From assembly GCF_000422285.1 (NCBI RefSeq), contig NZ_AULM01000038.1, positions 1-35,152 on the forward strand: DNA of 35,152 nt, given 5' to 3'. Each line of letters opens with the position of its first letter. Positions within the stretch are counted from its first letter, which is position 1. The translations under genes and the position numbers were made by a program. Source of the DNA: Desulfatiglans anilini DSM 4660 (lineage in GTDB: Bacteria > Desulfobacterota > DSM-4660 > Desulfatiglandales > Desulfatiglandaceae). The notes beneath the pieces were generated by a model, which saw only the letters and a list, made by a program, of their open reading frames with translations, was not told where the DNA came from and searched no databases. Below are positions 1 through 8,349 of the stretch, piece by piece.

Positions 1-3
1 ATC

Positions 4-66
4 CGGAAATGGTCTTTTTGGCCAATCTCGGCGTCAATCTGCACGTTTGCTTGTGCGGCGACCTGC
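4..66. repeat. Imperfect direct repeat, copy 1 (upstream of tex)
   Basis: This stretch is repeated at 198-260. The first 20 bases (4-23, CGGAAATGGTCTTTTTGGCC) are identical, and the next roughly 45 bases are clearly related with scattered substitutions. The 11-mer ATCCGGAAATG that opens the window (1-11) also occurs inverted at 170-180 and again at 11223-11233. A short open frame (9-158, 49 codons) runs through copy 1, but it has no recognisable product and the equivalent frame in copy 2 stops early. I therefore read it as a non-coding repeat element or a degenerate remnant. Confidence 0.6.
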
Positions 67-197
67 AGGTCGCCTCCGCGCAAACGCTTGATTTCCTTGA
101 TATTGGCCAAACCGGGACCCGCCGTGAAGCGGTGGGACTGAGCACGCGCAGCGTGTAAAGAAAAATCCTCATTTCCGGATTGGAAACTGGGTTTTAT

Positions 198-260
198 CGG
201 AAATGGTCTTTTTGGCCCGTCCCGGTGTCCATCTGCATGTTTACCCGTGCGGCGGTCTGT
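198..260. repeat. Imperfect direct repeat, copy 2 (upstream of tex)
   Basis: Second copy of the 4-66 element, offset by 194 bases. It ends about 70 bases before the tex start codon, so the tex promoter is probably inside or just after it. The rest of 1-329 holds no gene I can support. Confidence 0.6.
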
Positions 261-329
261 AGAACGTCGTCGCAAGCCGATTATAGCATGGATATTTTTT
301 AGACGACGCCGTGGAGGCGTTCACCGCGT

Positions 330-2603
330 ATGCATGAGAAGCACCTCTCGATATTGACCGAAGAAATGGGGCTGGAGCCCTGGCAGTTGGAAGGAACCGC
401 TGAACTGCTTGCCGAGGGCGCAACTATCCCTTTCATCTCCCGCTATCGCAAGGAGCGGACGGGTTCCCTGGACGAGGTGGCGGTGGCCCGCATTCGTGAC
501 CGTCTGGAGCAGCTCGAAGAGCTGGACAAGCGTCGCGAGTCGATTTTGGCGACGATCGCCGAGCAGGGAAAGTTGACCCCCGATCTTACGCTGCGCATTA
601 TGCGGGCCGAATCCCTGGCCGTGCTGGAGGATCTCTATCTGCCTTACCGTCCCAAGCGCCGAACGCGTGGGACCATGGCGAAAGAAAAGGGCCTGGAGCC
701 GCTGGCAGCCCGGATTTTCGAGCAGGGCGCGGAGGGCGATCCCGACGCGGCGGCCGAGGCCTTTGTCGACCCCGAAAAAGGGGTCGGAAGTGCGGCGGAG
801 GCGCTTCAAGGGGCGCGGGATATCATCGCCGAGTGGGTCAACGAGCATCAGGAGGCCCGGGCGCTTCTGCGGTCGCTTTTCGAGCGGAAGGGGACTTTTC
901 AGTGCAAGGTCGTCAGCGGCAAGGAGGAAGAGGCGTCGAAGTACCGCGACTACTTCGATTGGGAGGAGCCGGTCTCCACCGCGCCGTCGCATCGTGTCCT
1001 GGCAATGCGGCGCGGGGAAAAGGAGGGGCTCCTCACTCTGCGCATCGCTCCGCCGGAGGAATCGGCGCTGGAGATCCTCGAGGCCGTCTTCGTCAAGGGC
1101 GCGTCGCCCCTGTCCGAACAGGTGTGGCAGGCGGTGCAGGATGGGTATCGCCGCCTCCTTTCCCATGGGCTCGAGACGGAGATCCGCCTCCAGACCAAGA
1201 AGCGGGCGGACGAAGAGGCGATCCGGATCTTCGCCGAGAATCTGAGGCAGCTCCTGCTGGCGCCCCCGCTCGGGGAAAAGCGGGTGATGGGTATCGATCC
1301 GGGATTCCGGACGGGCTGTAAAGTGGTCTGCCTGAATGCCCAGGGAAGGCTCGAGCATAACGAGACCATCTATCCGCTCCTGTCGGGGAAGGCGCGGGCG
1401 GAGGCCGGGGAGCGGGTCCGCGCACTGTGCGATCGATTTGCCATCCAGGCGATCGCCGTGGGCAACGGCACCGGCGGCCGGGAAACGGAGACGTTCCTGA
1501 GGGACCTGAAACTGCCCGCCTCGGTCCAGGTCGTGATGGTGAACGAGAGCGGCGCTTCGGTTTATTCCGCTTCGGAGGTCGCCCGGGAGGAGTTCTCCGA
1601 CTACGACCTGACGGTCCGCGGGGCCGTCTCGATCGGCAGGCGGCTGATGGACCCGCTGGCGGAACTCGTGAAGATCGATCCGAAATCGATCGGCGTCGGA
1701 CAGTACCAGCACGATGTGGATCAGCGCGGCCTCAAGGCCGGGTTGGACGATGTCGTCATGAGCTGCGTCAATGCGGTGGGGGTGGATGTGAACACGGCCA
1801 GCCGGCAGCTGCTGATGTATGTTTCCGGGCTGGGCCCGCAGCTGGCGGGAAATGTCGTGGCCTTCCGGGACCGTAACGGCCCTTTTCGATCGCGGGGGGA
1901 GCTGATGGATGTCCCGCGTTTGGGCAGCAAGGCGTTCGAACAGTCGGCCGGGTTTCTGCGCATCCGGGATGGTTTGAATCCTCTGGACGCCAGCGCGGTG
2001 CACCCGGAGAGCTACCCGATCGTGGAGACTATGGCAACGGATCTCGGCTGTGAGGTGGTCGACCTGATCCAGAAGGAGGCCGTCCGGCAGCGGATCCGGC
2101 CTGAGCGGTATGTGAACGAAAAGGTGGGTTTGCCGACCCTCCGGGACATCCTCGATGAGTTGGCGAAGCCCGGTCGTGATCCGAGAGAGCGTTTCGAGGC
2201 GGTCCAGTTCGATGAGGGCATCCAGACGATCGGCGATCTTCGTCCCGGGATGCATCTTCCCGGGATCGTGACGAACATCACCGCGTTCGGCGCTTTTGTC
2301 GACATAGGGGTTCATCAGGACGGGCTGGTGCACATCAGCGAGATGGCCGACCGCTTCGTGAAGGATCCGGGGGAGGTTGTCAAGGTGCAGCAAAAGGTTC
2401 TGGTGAGGGTGCTCGATATCGACACGGCCCGTCAGCGCATCGCCCTCAGCATGCGCACGGGTGGTGGCGCCGATGCAGGCCGTGAGGAGCGTCCCGGACC
2501 CGGCGGCCGCGGCGGCCATTCCGCCAAGAGGTCCAATCCTCCTCGCGAATCCGCTCAGAGCAGGCAATTCAACAACCCTTTCGCCAAGGTCTTCTCCAAA
2601 TAG
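330..2603 (+). CDS. tex: Tex-family transcription accessory protein
   Basis: A 757-residue protein of the usual Tex (YhgF) length and order. The N-terminal helical region contains FISRYRKERTG. A YqgF/RNase H-like domain starts near residue 320 (VMGIDPGFRTGCKV). Helix-hairpin-helix segments follow near 490-550 (GLGPQLAGNVVAFR, VPRLGSKAFEQSAGFLRI). An S1 RNA-binding domain lies near 638-712 (GIVTNITAFGAFVDIGVHQDGLVHIS), followed by a short basic, Gly/Arg-rich tail. Tex proteins bind nucleic acid in the cytoplasm and affect transcription and stress tolerance; the exact role varies by organism. The ATG at 330 has GGAGG at 313-317. A very long open frame on the opposite strand is a composition artefact. 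Confidence 0.97.
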   Translation: MHEKHLSILTEEMGLEPWQLEGTAELLAEGATIPFISRYRKERTGSLDEVAVARIRDRLEQLEELDKRRESILATIAEQGKLTPDLTLRIMRAESLAVLEDLYLPYRPKRRTRGTMAKEKGLEPLAARIFEQGAEGDPDAAAEAFVDPEKGVGSAAEALQGARDIIAEWVNEHQEARALLRSLFERKGTFQCKVVSGKEEEASKYRDYFDWEEPVSTAPSHRVLAMRRGEKEGLLTLRIAPPEESALEILEAVFVKGASPLSEQVWQAVQDGYRRLLSHGLETEIRLQTKKRADEEAIRIFAENLRQLLLAPPLGEKRVMGIDPGFRTGCKVVCLNAQGRLEHNETIYPLLSGKARAEAGERVRALCDRFAIQAIAVGNGTGGRETETFLRDLKLPASVQVVMVNESGASVYSASEVAREEFSDYDLTVRGAVSIGRRLMDPLAELVKIDPKSIGVGQYQHDVDQRGLKAGLDDVVMSCVNAVGVDVNTASRQLLMYVSGLGPQLAGNVVAFRDRNGPFRSRGELMDVPRLGSKAFEQSAGFLRIRDGLNPLDASAVHPESYPIVETMATDLGCEVVDLIQKEAVRQRIRPERYVNEKVGLPTLRDILDELAKPGRDPRERFEAVQFDEGIQTIGDLRPGMHLPGIVTNITAFGAFVDIGVHQDGLVHISEMADRFVKDPGEVVKVQQKVLVRVLDIDTARQRIALSMRTGGGADAGREERPGPGGRGGHSAKRSNPPRESAQSRQFNNPFAKVFSK

Positions 2604-2955
2604 GTAAACGGGGGCGAATTCGAAGGCGGCGACAGGCTTCTTGGTTTCAAGCGCTTGCGCAAAGGCATCTATCCTGTCGCTGCCGGGGCAAACGTTACGA
2701 ATGACGGCGACACGGGCCGACAAGGCCGTCAGTGGACGGGAGCCGCTGGTCGGGAGGTGGATGGATCGACGGCTGCGCGCCATGCGGATCGATCTTCGCT
2801 TGACTTCTGATCGATCCGGGCCGATCTTTGGCGGACTCCTGGTTGATTGGGGAAACGGCAGCCGAAATGCCGATTTTTTCTTCGGACACGCATGCTGAAG
2901 ACAGACACGGAATCCGGACGGATCCAGGCTGTTCAGATGCGGGAAAGGGATCGAG
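2604..2955. other. Intergenic region between tex and the 142-residue gene
   Basis: About 350 bases of GC-rich sequence. Short open frames are present on both strands, but none has a convincing ribosome binding site or family resemblance. I see no clear terminator; only short GC-rich palindromic patches such as GATCGATC-type repeats near 2760-2825. Confidence 0.4.
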
Positions 2956-3384
2956 ATGTTCAAGGATAAACAGGAGCAGGAGGCCTTTCAGGCATGGGTG
3001 GATGACTGGGCGGAGGATCCAATGAAGGCGGCTTTTTTGAAGCTCAAGCAGCACCTTGATGCCAAGGAGTCGACCGAACTGGTCTTCAAGGCGAGACCGG
3101 GCGTCAGCTATTCGCTCAGGGCCGTGCCGGTCGCTGAAACGGGCTACGACAAGCCGCTCTTCGCCATGGTGGATGTGGTGGACGATGACCCCGCCAACCG
3201 GTGGCTGTCGGTTTGTTTCTACGGCGACATGATCACGGATCCCGATGAGCAGGGCGACCTGATCCCCGGTGGTCTTCTGGGCGAGGACGGATACTGCTTC
3301 GATATGACCGAGGCCGATGACGGCCTGCTGGATTATCTGCGGGAGCGGTTGAACGAGGCGCACCGGAGCGCTCTGAACGGATAG
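2956..3384 (+). CDS. Conserved-looking hypothetical protein, 142 residues
   Basis: A small acidic soluble protein with no signal peptide or membrane segment. The start ATG at 2956 follows the purine-rich GGGAAAGGGA (2941-2950) at suitable spacing. The sequence has a charged helical N-terminus (KDKQEQEAFQAWVDDW), a central beta-like part (GVSYSLRAVPVAE, LFAMVDVVDDD, WLSVCFYGDMI) and a closing helix rich in Asp, Leu and Arg. I recognise no family. Codon use fits its GC-rich neighbours, and the protein composition looks natural, so I believe it is expressed. It is separated from both neighbours by more than 200 bases and is probably monocistronic. Confidence 0.75.
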   Translation: MFKDKQEQEAFQAWVDDWAEDPMKAAFLKLKQHLDAKESTELVFKARPGVSYSLRAVPVAETGYDKPLFAMVDVVDDDPANRWLSVCFYGDMITDPDEQGDLIPGGLLGEDGYCFDMTEADDGLLDYLRERLNEAHRSALNG

Positions 3385-3608
3385 GGCCGCTCCCGTCCTG
3401 TTCGCGGCTCGACCTGTTGCGGATCCTTCCTTTCTGTGGGGGGTCAGTCAGGCCGCCATCGAGGGCGTCTCTTGTTCGCGACGGCAGGGGCTGGAAGCGG
3501 TCTTGAAAGCAAACGCCCCGATCGATGCCGTTATCGGTCGAAGCGGTCTTTCTTTGATGACCAGCCGATGGCGGCCCGGGTTTTTGAAGGGTTTACGACG
3601 AGGTGAGC

Positions 3609-4028
3609 ATGAAACGCCGTTCATTGATGGCCACGGGTGTTTGCCTCGGGCTCGCCTTGTGGCTTGCCTGTTCACCCGATGCCGCTTCCCTGGCGGCGCA
3701 TCCCGCCGAAAACCCTGCGGCATCGACAAACGCTGCGGATGAGCGGGCTGGTGGTGTGAATGCGGGCGCGTGGCTGGTCCGGCTCTTTCGCGACCACATC
3801 TCGGCGGTGGATAGCAACCGGTGTCCGAGCTACCCGTCTTGTTCGGAATACAGCGTGCGTGCCTTCGAGAAGCACGGATTCGTGATGGGTTGGCTGATGA
3901 CGGTCGACCGCTTGATCCACGAAGGCTCCGAGGAAGAGGCCGTCTCAGGTACGGTGAGAGTAGGAGACCGTCTGTTGATCAACGATCCGGTTCACAACAA
4001 CGATTTCTGGTGGTACCGACCGAAATGA
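3609..4028 (+). CDS. yidD: YidD-like (DUF37) protein with N-terminal export signal
   Basis: The core around residues 60-100 carries the YidD signature: RCPSYPSCSEYSVRAFEKHG followed by GWLMTVDRLIHE. YidD is a small cysteine-containing membrane-associated protein linked to the YidC insertion pathway. This version is 139 residues. It has a basic, hydrophobic N-terminus (MKRRSLMATGVCLGLALWLAC) that looks like a signal peptide or imperfect lipobox, and a C-terminal extension ending in NNDFWWYRPK. The canonical protein is about 80 residues and lacks both. I chose the ATG at 3609 over the GTG at 3603 because GAGG (3600-3603) sits correctly before it. The stop overlaps the next start (ATGA, 4025-4028), implying translational coupling to the TPR protein. 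Confidence 0.85.
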   Translation: MKRRSLMATGVCLGLALWLACSPDAASLAAHPAENPAASTNAADERAGGVNAGAWLVRLFRDHISAVDSNRCPSYPSCSEYSVRAFEKHGFVMGWLMTVDRLIHEGSEEEAVSGTVRVGDRLLINDPVHNNDFWWYRPK

Positions 4029-4960
4029 TGCCGCGCTGGATCAGCCGGGTTCTGTTGGGCCTCATCCTTCTTTTGATGTGCGGCGGCGCTCCGGGAGACG
4101 TCTTTTCATCGGAGGTGGTGATCCGAAGCGACCACCAGTTCGCGTTCGCCAGGCAGTTTCTCGACCGTGGAGATTACCCGGCTGCAGCTGCGGAGTTCGA
4201 GCGCTTCCGCTATTTTTTCCCCGATGACCCGCGCGGGGACGAGGCGCTGTACCTGATAGGCTTCTGCCGGCTGCGCGAAGGCCGGCATGATGAGGCGCGG
4301 ACCCTGTTCGGGCGCCTGGTGAACGAAGGCGCGGATCCATCCCTTGCCGCCAGGGCCATGTTCATGGCGGGCGAGTCCTACTATGAAGAGGGACGGATGG
4401 AAGAGGCCTCGGCCGTTTTCGAAGAGGTCGTCCGGCGCTATCCGGGGCTCGAGATCAAGAACGCCGCCCTGTATCGGCTGGGCTGGGTCGATCTGCGCCG
4501 GGACCAGTGGGAAGAGGCCTCGGCCTCGTTCGAAGGCGTGAGCCCGGAGAGCCCTCTTTACGGAAGGGCCGGGCTGCTCGCCGGGGAGAGCCTCAAAGGG
4601 CCGGAGCTCCCCTGGAAGGAGCCCTCCACGGCCGGTGTGCTCGCGGCGGTCCTGCCGGGGGCGGGGCACGCCTATGTCGGCCGCTGGAAAGACGGTCTCG
4701 TGGCGCTGCTCCTGAACGGGGTCTTCATCTGGGCGGCCGTGGAGGCCTTCGACAGCGACCAGGATGTCCTGGGCGGGATCCTGGCCTTTTTGGAGGTCGG
4801 GTGGTACTCCGGCAATATTTACAGCGCCGTCAATGCGGCGCACAAATACAACCGGAAGGTGAGGGATGATTTCCGCAAAGGGCTCGATGAACGCCTCGAC
4901 CTGAGGCTCTTTACGGGGGGCGGCGGTGCCGTGGGGCTAGGCGTCAGCTGGCGGTTCTAG
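4025..4960 (+). CDS. TPR protein with signal peptide and C-terminal membrane segment
   Basis: A 311-residue protein that starts in an ATGA overlap with the YidD-like gene. A longer upstream extension of the frame only overlaps yidD and is unlikely. Residues 1-25 form a signal sequence (RVLLGLILLLMCGGAPGDVF). Roughly 35-185 holds TPR-like repeats of the YbgF/outer-membrane assembly style (FLDRGDYPAAAAEFERF, LYLIGFCRLREGRHDEA, AGESYYEEGRMEEASAVF, LYRLGWVDLRRDQWEEA). The last third has PGAGHAYVGRWKDG and a hydrophobic stretch, a pattern found in small membrane domains of the TM2/DUF5683 kind. It probably acts at the cell envelope together with the YidD-like protein. Its last 24 bases overlap the convergent nucleotidyltransferase gene. 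Confidence 0.85.
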   Translation: MMPRWISRVLLGLILLLMCGGAPGDVFSSEVVIRSDHQFAFARQFLDRGDYPAAAAEFERFRYFFPDDPRGDEALYLIGFCRLREGRHDEARTLFGRLVNEGADPSLAARAMFMAGESYYEEGRMEEASAVFEEVVRRYPGLEIKNAALYRLGWVDLRRDQWEEASASFEGVSPESPLYGRAGLLAGESLKGPELPWKEPSTAGVLAAVLPGAGHAYVGRWKDGLVALLLNGVFIWAAVEAFDSDQDVLGGILAFLEVGWYSGNIYSAVNAAHKYNRKVRDDFRKGLDERLDLRLFTGGGGAVGLGVSWRF

Positions 4961-5587
4961 GCTCCGGCCCGTCAAACGGGAGTAGTCCTCGGGCGTGTCA
5001 AGGTCACGGTCATCGTAGGGCCCTTCGACCTCCACCAGGTGGGTTTCTTCCGGGTGTTTCACAAAGAGCGCCTTGGCGCCTCTGTCCCCGCTCACTGCAT
5101 GGAGTTCGCCGAACAACGGGCGGCTGACCATGACCGGGTGGGTTCTTTTGCCGCCTATAGCGGCTGCGCCCAAAGGACATCCCGACGCCGGGACCGCCCG
5201 GATCAGCCGGTTGATGACAGCGCGGTCCGTGTGGGGCATGTCGCCAAGGAGGATCATGATGTGGTCGAAGCGCCTTTCGACCGCCTCGAGCCCCAGAATG
5301 AGCGACGTGCTCATCCCTTCCTGAAACCTCGGATTCTCCACCACGTCGAGCTTCGGGTGCGCCAGAAGGGCGCCGAGGCTCCTTCGCACACGCCCGGCCT
5401 CAAAGCCCAGAACAAGGACGACCGTTTCGAGGTCCGAAGCGAGCACCTCGGTCAGAACCCTGAAGAGGAGGGGCCTTCCTTCGATGTCCAACAGCTGCTT
5501 GGGCGTTCCCATGCGCCTGGAGGCCCCGGCGGCGAGGACGATTCCGGCCACGGCCTGGCATGTGCATGGCCTGACCGCCTCATGCAT
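4937..5587 (-). CDS. MobA-like (MocA-type) nucleotidyltransferase
   Basis: A 216-residue NTP transferase of the MobA-like fold. The nucleotide-binding loop GIVLAAGASRRMGTPKQLL is at residues 14-32, followed by the LLGDMP metal/nucleotide motif near 117 and a GGKRTHPVMV segment near 153. The closest familiar members are molybdenum cofactor cytidylyl- and guanylyltransferases (MocA/MobA) and related proteins of unknown substrate, so the exact cofactor is unresolved. The gene overlaps iorB by 8 bases at its 5' end and is the last gene of the leftward trpB2-iorAB block. That raises the possibility that a molybdo- or tungsto-enzyme works with this block, but none is visible here. Confidence 0.85.
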   Translation of the reverse strand: MHEAVRPCTCQAVAGIVLAAGASRRMGTPKQLLDIEGRPLLFRVLTEVLASDLETVVLVLGFEAGRVRRSLGALLAHPKLDVVENPRFQEGMSTSLILGLEAVERRFDHIMILLGDMPHTDRAVINRLIRAVPASGCPLGAAAIGGKRTHPVMVSRPLFGELHAVSGDRGAKALFVKHPEETHLVEVEGPYDDRDLDTPEDYSRLTGRSLEPPADA

Positions 5588-6158
5588 AAGATTCGAGCCC
5601 TTTCAGATACCCGGCATCGAAGACGCTGAGATTGGCGTCTTTCAACCGCTCCGGACTGGCGGCCTCGACGGTGGCACGCAGCTCGGCATGGCCGATGGGC
5701 GCGCTCTCGAAGGCGGAGAAGAAGCCGAGAAGCGCCAGGTTGGTGGACAGGGGGGCGCCGAGGTCCATGGCGGTCTTCTGGGCGGGGAATGCCCTGCAGA
5801 CGGCCCCGAGACGGTCGAGATAGGCCTGGACCTCGGGGCGTATGCTGCTGCTGGGGGCATCGAGATAAAGACGGCCCGCGGGCCGCAGGAAGGGCAGGGT
5901 GCGATACCCTTCGCTCTCGTCCAGGGCCAGCAGAAAATGGGCCTTCCCTTCGGGCACCAGGCTGCTATGGACCGGACCGAGCCTCAGGTGCGAGACGACC
6001 GAGCCACCCCGCTGGGCCATGCCGTGGGTCTCCGCGCCCATCACCTCGAAGCCCTTCGCGAGAGACGCCTGCGCGAGCAGTTTGGTCATGAAGAGGATGC
6101 CCTGTCCGCCGAGGCCGCTCAGAACGATGTTGACCGGATTTGCTGCTGTTTCCACCAC
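5580..6158 (-). CDS. iorB: Indolepyruvate:ferredoxin oxidoreductase, beta subunit
   Basis: A 192-residue protein of the pyruvate ferredoxin oxidoreductase gamma-like family, in the form found as the small subunit of IorAB. It opens with NIVLSGLGGQGILFMTKLLA and carries GAETHGMAQRGGSVVSHLR, the standard family signature. With IorA it catalyses ferredoxin-linked oxidative decarboxylation of aryl pyruvates to aryl-acetyl-CoA in the cytoplasm. The start is GTG at 6158, chosen because AAGGAGG lies 6 bases upstream within the end of iorA. The gap from the iorA stop is a single base, so the two subunits are made from one transcript. Confidence 0.95.
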   Translation of the reverse strand: MVETAANPVNIVLSGLGGQGILFMTKLLAQASLAKGFEVMGAETHGMAQRGGSVVSHLRLGPVHSSLVPEGKAHFLLALDESEGYRTLPFLRPAGRLYLDAPSSSIRPEVQAYLDRLGAVCRAFPAQKTAMDLGAPLSTNLALLGFFSAFESAPIGHAELRATVEAASPERLKDANLSVFDAGYLKGLESYA

Positions 6159-6159
6159 G

Positions 6160-8019
6160 CTATACCTCCTTTATGGCGCCCTTGGGACAGACCTGGATGC
6201 ACACCCCGCAGCCCGTGCAGAGGGCCTGGTTGACGGCCGTTTTCCCCAAGGCCCCGTCATGGTAGAGAGCGGGGCACTCGAAGCGCTCGAGGCACAGGCG
6301 GCACTCCACACAGTCATCCGTAACGGTCACCGTCCTGCGCACGGGAATGGCCTCCTTCCGGTAGGCGATGACGCAGGGGTGGCGCGCGATGATCACGGCG
6401 ATCCCGCCGTCGGGTTCGAGGGTGTAGCGGGCCGCCTCCTTGACGGCGCGGGTCATCTCGGCCAAGTCATAGGGGTCCACCACCCGCAGGAACTCGATCC
6501 CGCAGCCTTCCACCACTCTTTCGATCGAGACGGCCTTACCCCGGCTTCCATCGGCCCGCAGGCCGATACCCGGGGTGGGCTGCATTCCGGTCATGGCGGT
6601 GATTTCGTTGTCGAGGATCACCAGGACAAAGCGTGCGTCGTTGTAGACGGCGTTGATCAACCCGGCGGTCCCGGAATGGAAGAAGGTCGAATCGCCGATG
6701 GTGGCGACGACGGGCTGGGCCTCGCTGTCGGCTGCGAAGGCGTGGTAGAAGCCTGCGGCCATGGTGATGCCGGCGCCCATGTCGAGGCACGTGTCGACGG
6801 CCCCGAGGTTGAGCCCGAGGGTGTAGCAGCCGATGTCCGAGGTGAAGATGGCCTTGGGCTGGGCCTTGCGTATGGCGAAGAAAGAGGCCCGGTGAGGGCA
6901 CCCGGGGCACAGGGTGGGCCGGCGCATCGGCAGGCCGAGGCCTTCCACCAGCGCCCGCACCCCGAGGTCGGGGCCGGAGGAAAGCGGCTGCAGGCCGGCG
7001 TCGTTCAGGGTCCTGTCCAGGATCGCGGCGATCCGCTCGGGAACGAGTTCGCCTTCGGCCGGGACATGTCCGGACAGGCGGCCCAGGACCTTTTTCCGGT
7101 CGCCCAGGAGGTATTCGATGAAGGTGTCGGTTTCCTCCAGGACCAGGACCCGGTCGCACCGGTCCATGAAGGCATCGGCCGATTTGTAGGGAAAAGGAAA
7201 AGGAGCCCCGAGTTTGAGGATCGGGATATCGGAGCGGCCCTCCTCTGCCAGCAGGTCGGCCACGGCGGCGCTCGGCACCCCCCCGGCCACGATGCCCAGG
7301 GGGACCCGGGCGGGCGGGGCGGCGCCCGTATTGAACGGCGCGAAGGCCTCGAAGCGCCCCTGGATGGCTTCGAGCTTCTGGTTCAGTTCGCCGTGGAGCT
7401 TCAACCTGAATTTTGGTGTGGCGGCCCAGCGCAGGGGGTTCCTCTCGAAGACGGCCTTCCCGGTAGCGGATGCGACAGGCCTCCAGGTCATGTTCTGCCT
7501 GGCGTGGCAGACCCGGATCGCAGGCCGAAGGATGACCGGAAGGCGGAATTCCGCCGAAAGGTCCATCGCGGCCTTCACCATTTGCCGGGCTTCCTCGGGC
7601 GAGGAGGGATCGAAGACCGGCACCTTGGCAAGGCGCGCCATGAAGCGCGTGTCCTGTTCGGTCTGGGAGGAGTGCGGCCCCGGATCGTCGCATGAGATGA
7701 TGACCAGGGCGCCCGTGACGCCGAGGTAGGCTGAACTCATCAGGGAATCCGCGGCGACGTTGAGCCCGACCTGCTTCATGCAGCAGGCCGCCCGTTTCCC
7801 GGCCACGGCGGCGGCGTAGGCCGTGTCGAGCGCGACCTTTTCGTTCGTGGACCACTCGGTGTAGGCATGGATGCCCTCGGACTGCATCAGCCGCACCGTT
7901 TCGGGCAGGATCTCGGAGCTCGGGGTCCCGGGATAGGAGGTCAGGACCTGGCAGCCTGCCTCCAGCAGGCCCAGCGCAATGGCCCCGTTTCCCAAAAGAA
8001 ATTCAGAGCGCGTCGTCAC
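6160..8019 (-). CDS. iorA: Indolepyruvate:ferredoxin oxidoreductase, alpha subunit
   Basis: A 619-residue protein. The N-terminal pyrimidine domain has SYPGTPSSEI and EWSTNEKVALDTAYAAAVAG; the thiamine-diphosphate domain has CPGCPHRA and GDSTFFHSG. A C-terminal two-cluster ferredoxin segment carries CVECRLCLERFECP and CTGCGVCIQVCP. This matches the full IorA layout. It oxidises indolepyruvate, phenylpyruvate and similar aromatic 2-oxoacids, passing electrons to ferredoxin. The open frame extends further upstream (to 8250), but I prefer GTG at 8019. It forms a GTGA overlap with the stop of the upstream small gene, has AGGA nearby, and begins with the expected family N-terminus (TTRSEFLLGNGAIALGLLEAG). 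Confidence 0.95.
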   Translation of the reverse strand: MTTRSEFLLGNGAIALGLLEAGCQVLTSYPGTPSSEILPETVRLMQSEGIHAYTEWSTNEKVALDTAYAAAVAGKRAACCMKQVGLNVAADSLMSSAYLGVTGALVIISCDDPGPHSSQTEQDTRFMARLAKVPVFDPSSPEEARQMVKAAMDLSAEFRLPVILRPAIRVCHARQNMTWRPVASATGKAVFERNPLRWAATPKFRLKLHGELNQKLEAIQGRFEAFAPFNTGAAPPARVPLGIVAGGVPSAAVADLLAEEGRSDIPILKLGAPFPFPYKSADAFMDRCDRVLVLEETDTFIEYLLGDRKKVLGRLSGHVPAEGELVPERIAAILDRTLNDAGLQPLSSGPDLGVRALVEGLGLPMRRPTLCPGCPHRASFFAIRKAQPKAIFTSDIGCYTLGLNLGAVDTCLDMGAGITMAAGFYHAFAADSEAQPVVATIGDSTFFHSGTAGLINAVYNDARFVLVILDNEITAMTGMQPTPGIGLRADGSRGKAVSIERVVEGCGIEFLRVVDPYDLAEMTRAVKEAARYTLEPDGGIAVIIARHPCVIAYRKEAIPVRRTVTVTDDCVECRLCLERFECPALYHDGALGKTAVNQALCTGCGVCIQVCPKGAIKEV

Positions 8020-8294
8020 TTTTTCACGTTCCTTTCTTTGGCCTTTTCGATCATTTCGACCAGGGAAAGCAGTTTCGGCCTGGGAGGCGCCTCGAACGCT
8101 ACATCCCACTCTTCCTGCGTCAATTCCGCGCGCAGGAAGGCCTCTACAGGGAAGTAGGTATGCCAGCAGATCAGGGTTCTCGAGCAGGGCAGGCCGTGGT
8201 TTTCGCGCCGGCAATAGGCGAAGCCGATCTGGTGCCCCAGCCGGGGGCATCGGATCTCGAAGTCATCGCCGGGGGGGACGATCGGATTTTCCAT
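8016..8294 (-). CDS. Small four-cysteine protein coupled to iorA
   Basis: A 92-residue protein of unrecognised family. Four cysteines fall in residues 16-43 (RCPRLGH, YCRREN, PCSRT, ICWHTYF), a spacing that suggests a zinc or iron-sulfur site. The C-terminal half is a charged helix (LLSLVEMIEKAKERNVKK). Its stop overlaps the iorA start by four bases (GTGA), so it is translationally coupled to that gene. No strong ribosome binding site precedes the ATG at 8294. It could be an assembly, electron-transfer or regulatory partner of the indolepyruvate oxidoreductase, but that is context only. Confidence 0.75.
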   Translation of the reverse strand: MENPIVPPGDDFEIRCPRLGHQIGFAYCRRENHGLPCSRTLICWHTYFPVEAFLRAELTQEEWDVAFEAPPRPKLLSLVEMIEKAKERNVKK

Positions 8295-8308
8295 GATTTA
8301 CCGGATAG

Positions 8309-8334
8309 CCCGAGGCCCCGCGCGGGGCCTCGGG
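8309..8334. terminator. Perfect GC-rich palindrome between trpB2 and the small gene
   Basis: A 26-base perfect inverted repeat (arms CCCGAGGCCCCG and its complement, effectively no loop) sits 15 bases after the trpB2 stop on the minus strand. No T-run follows in either direction. It may be a weak terminator, attenuator or transcript-end stabiliser that separates trpB2 expression from the iorA block. Confidence 0.5.
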
Positions 8335-8349
8335 CGGGGATGAAGTGGG

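Noticed and set aside
9-158. 49-codon open frame in the first repeat copy
   Set aside because: The product is unrecognised and the equivalent frame in the second copy stops early, so repeat DNA is the better reading.
321-2963. Very long minus-strand open frame (880 codons) opposite tex
   Set aside because: It lies fully antisense to a clear Tex protein and has no recognisable domains; long antisense frames are common in GC-rich DNA.
3821-4024. Upstream extension of the TPR gene
   Set aside because: It only overlaps the yidD frame; the ATG at 4025 starts a clean signal peptide and overlaps the yidD stop as ATGA.
5899-7695. Plus-strand open frame of 598 codons opposite iorA
   Set aside because: It is rich in Gly, Asp and Arg with no family resemblance, and it is antisense to a well-supported iorA.
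8020-8250. Upstream extension of iorA
   Set aside because: It overlaps the four-cysteine gene in another frame, and the family N-terminus starts at the GTG at 8019.
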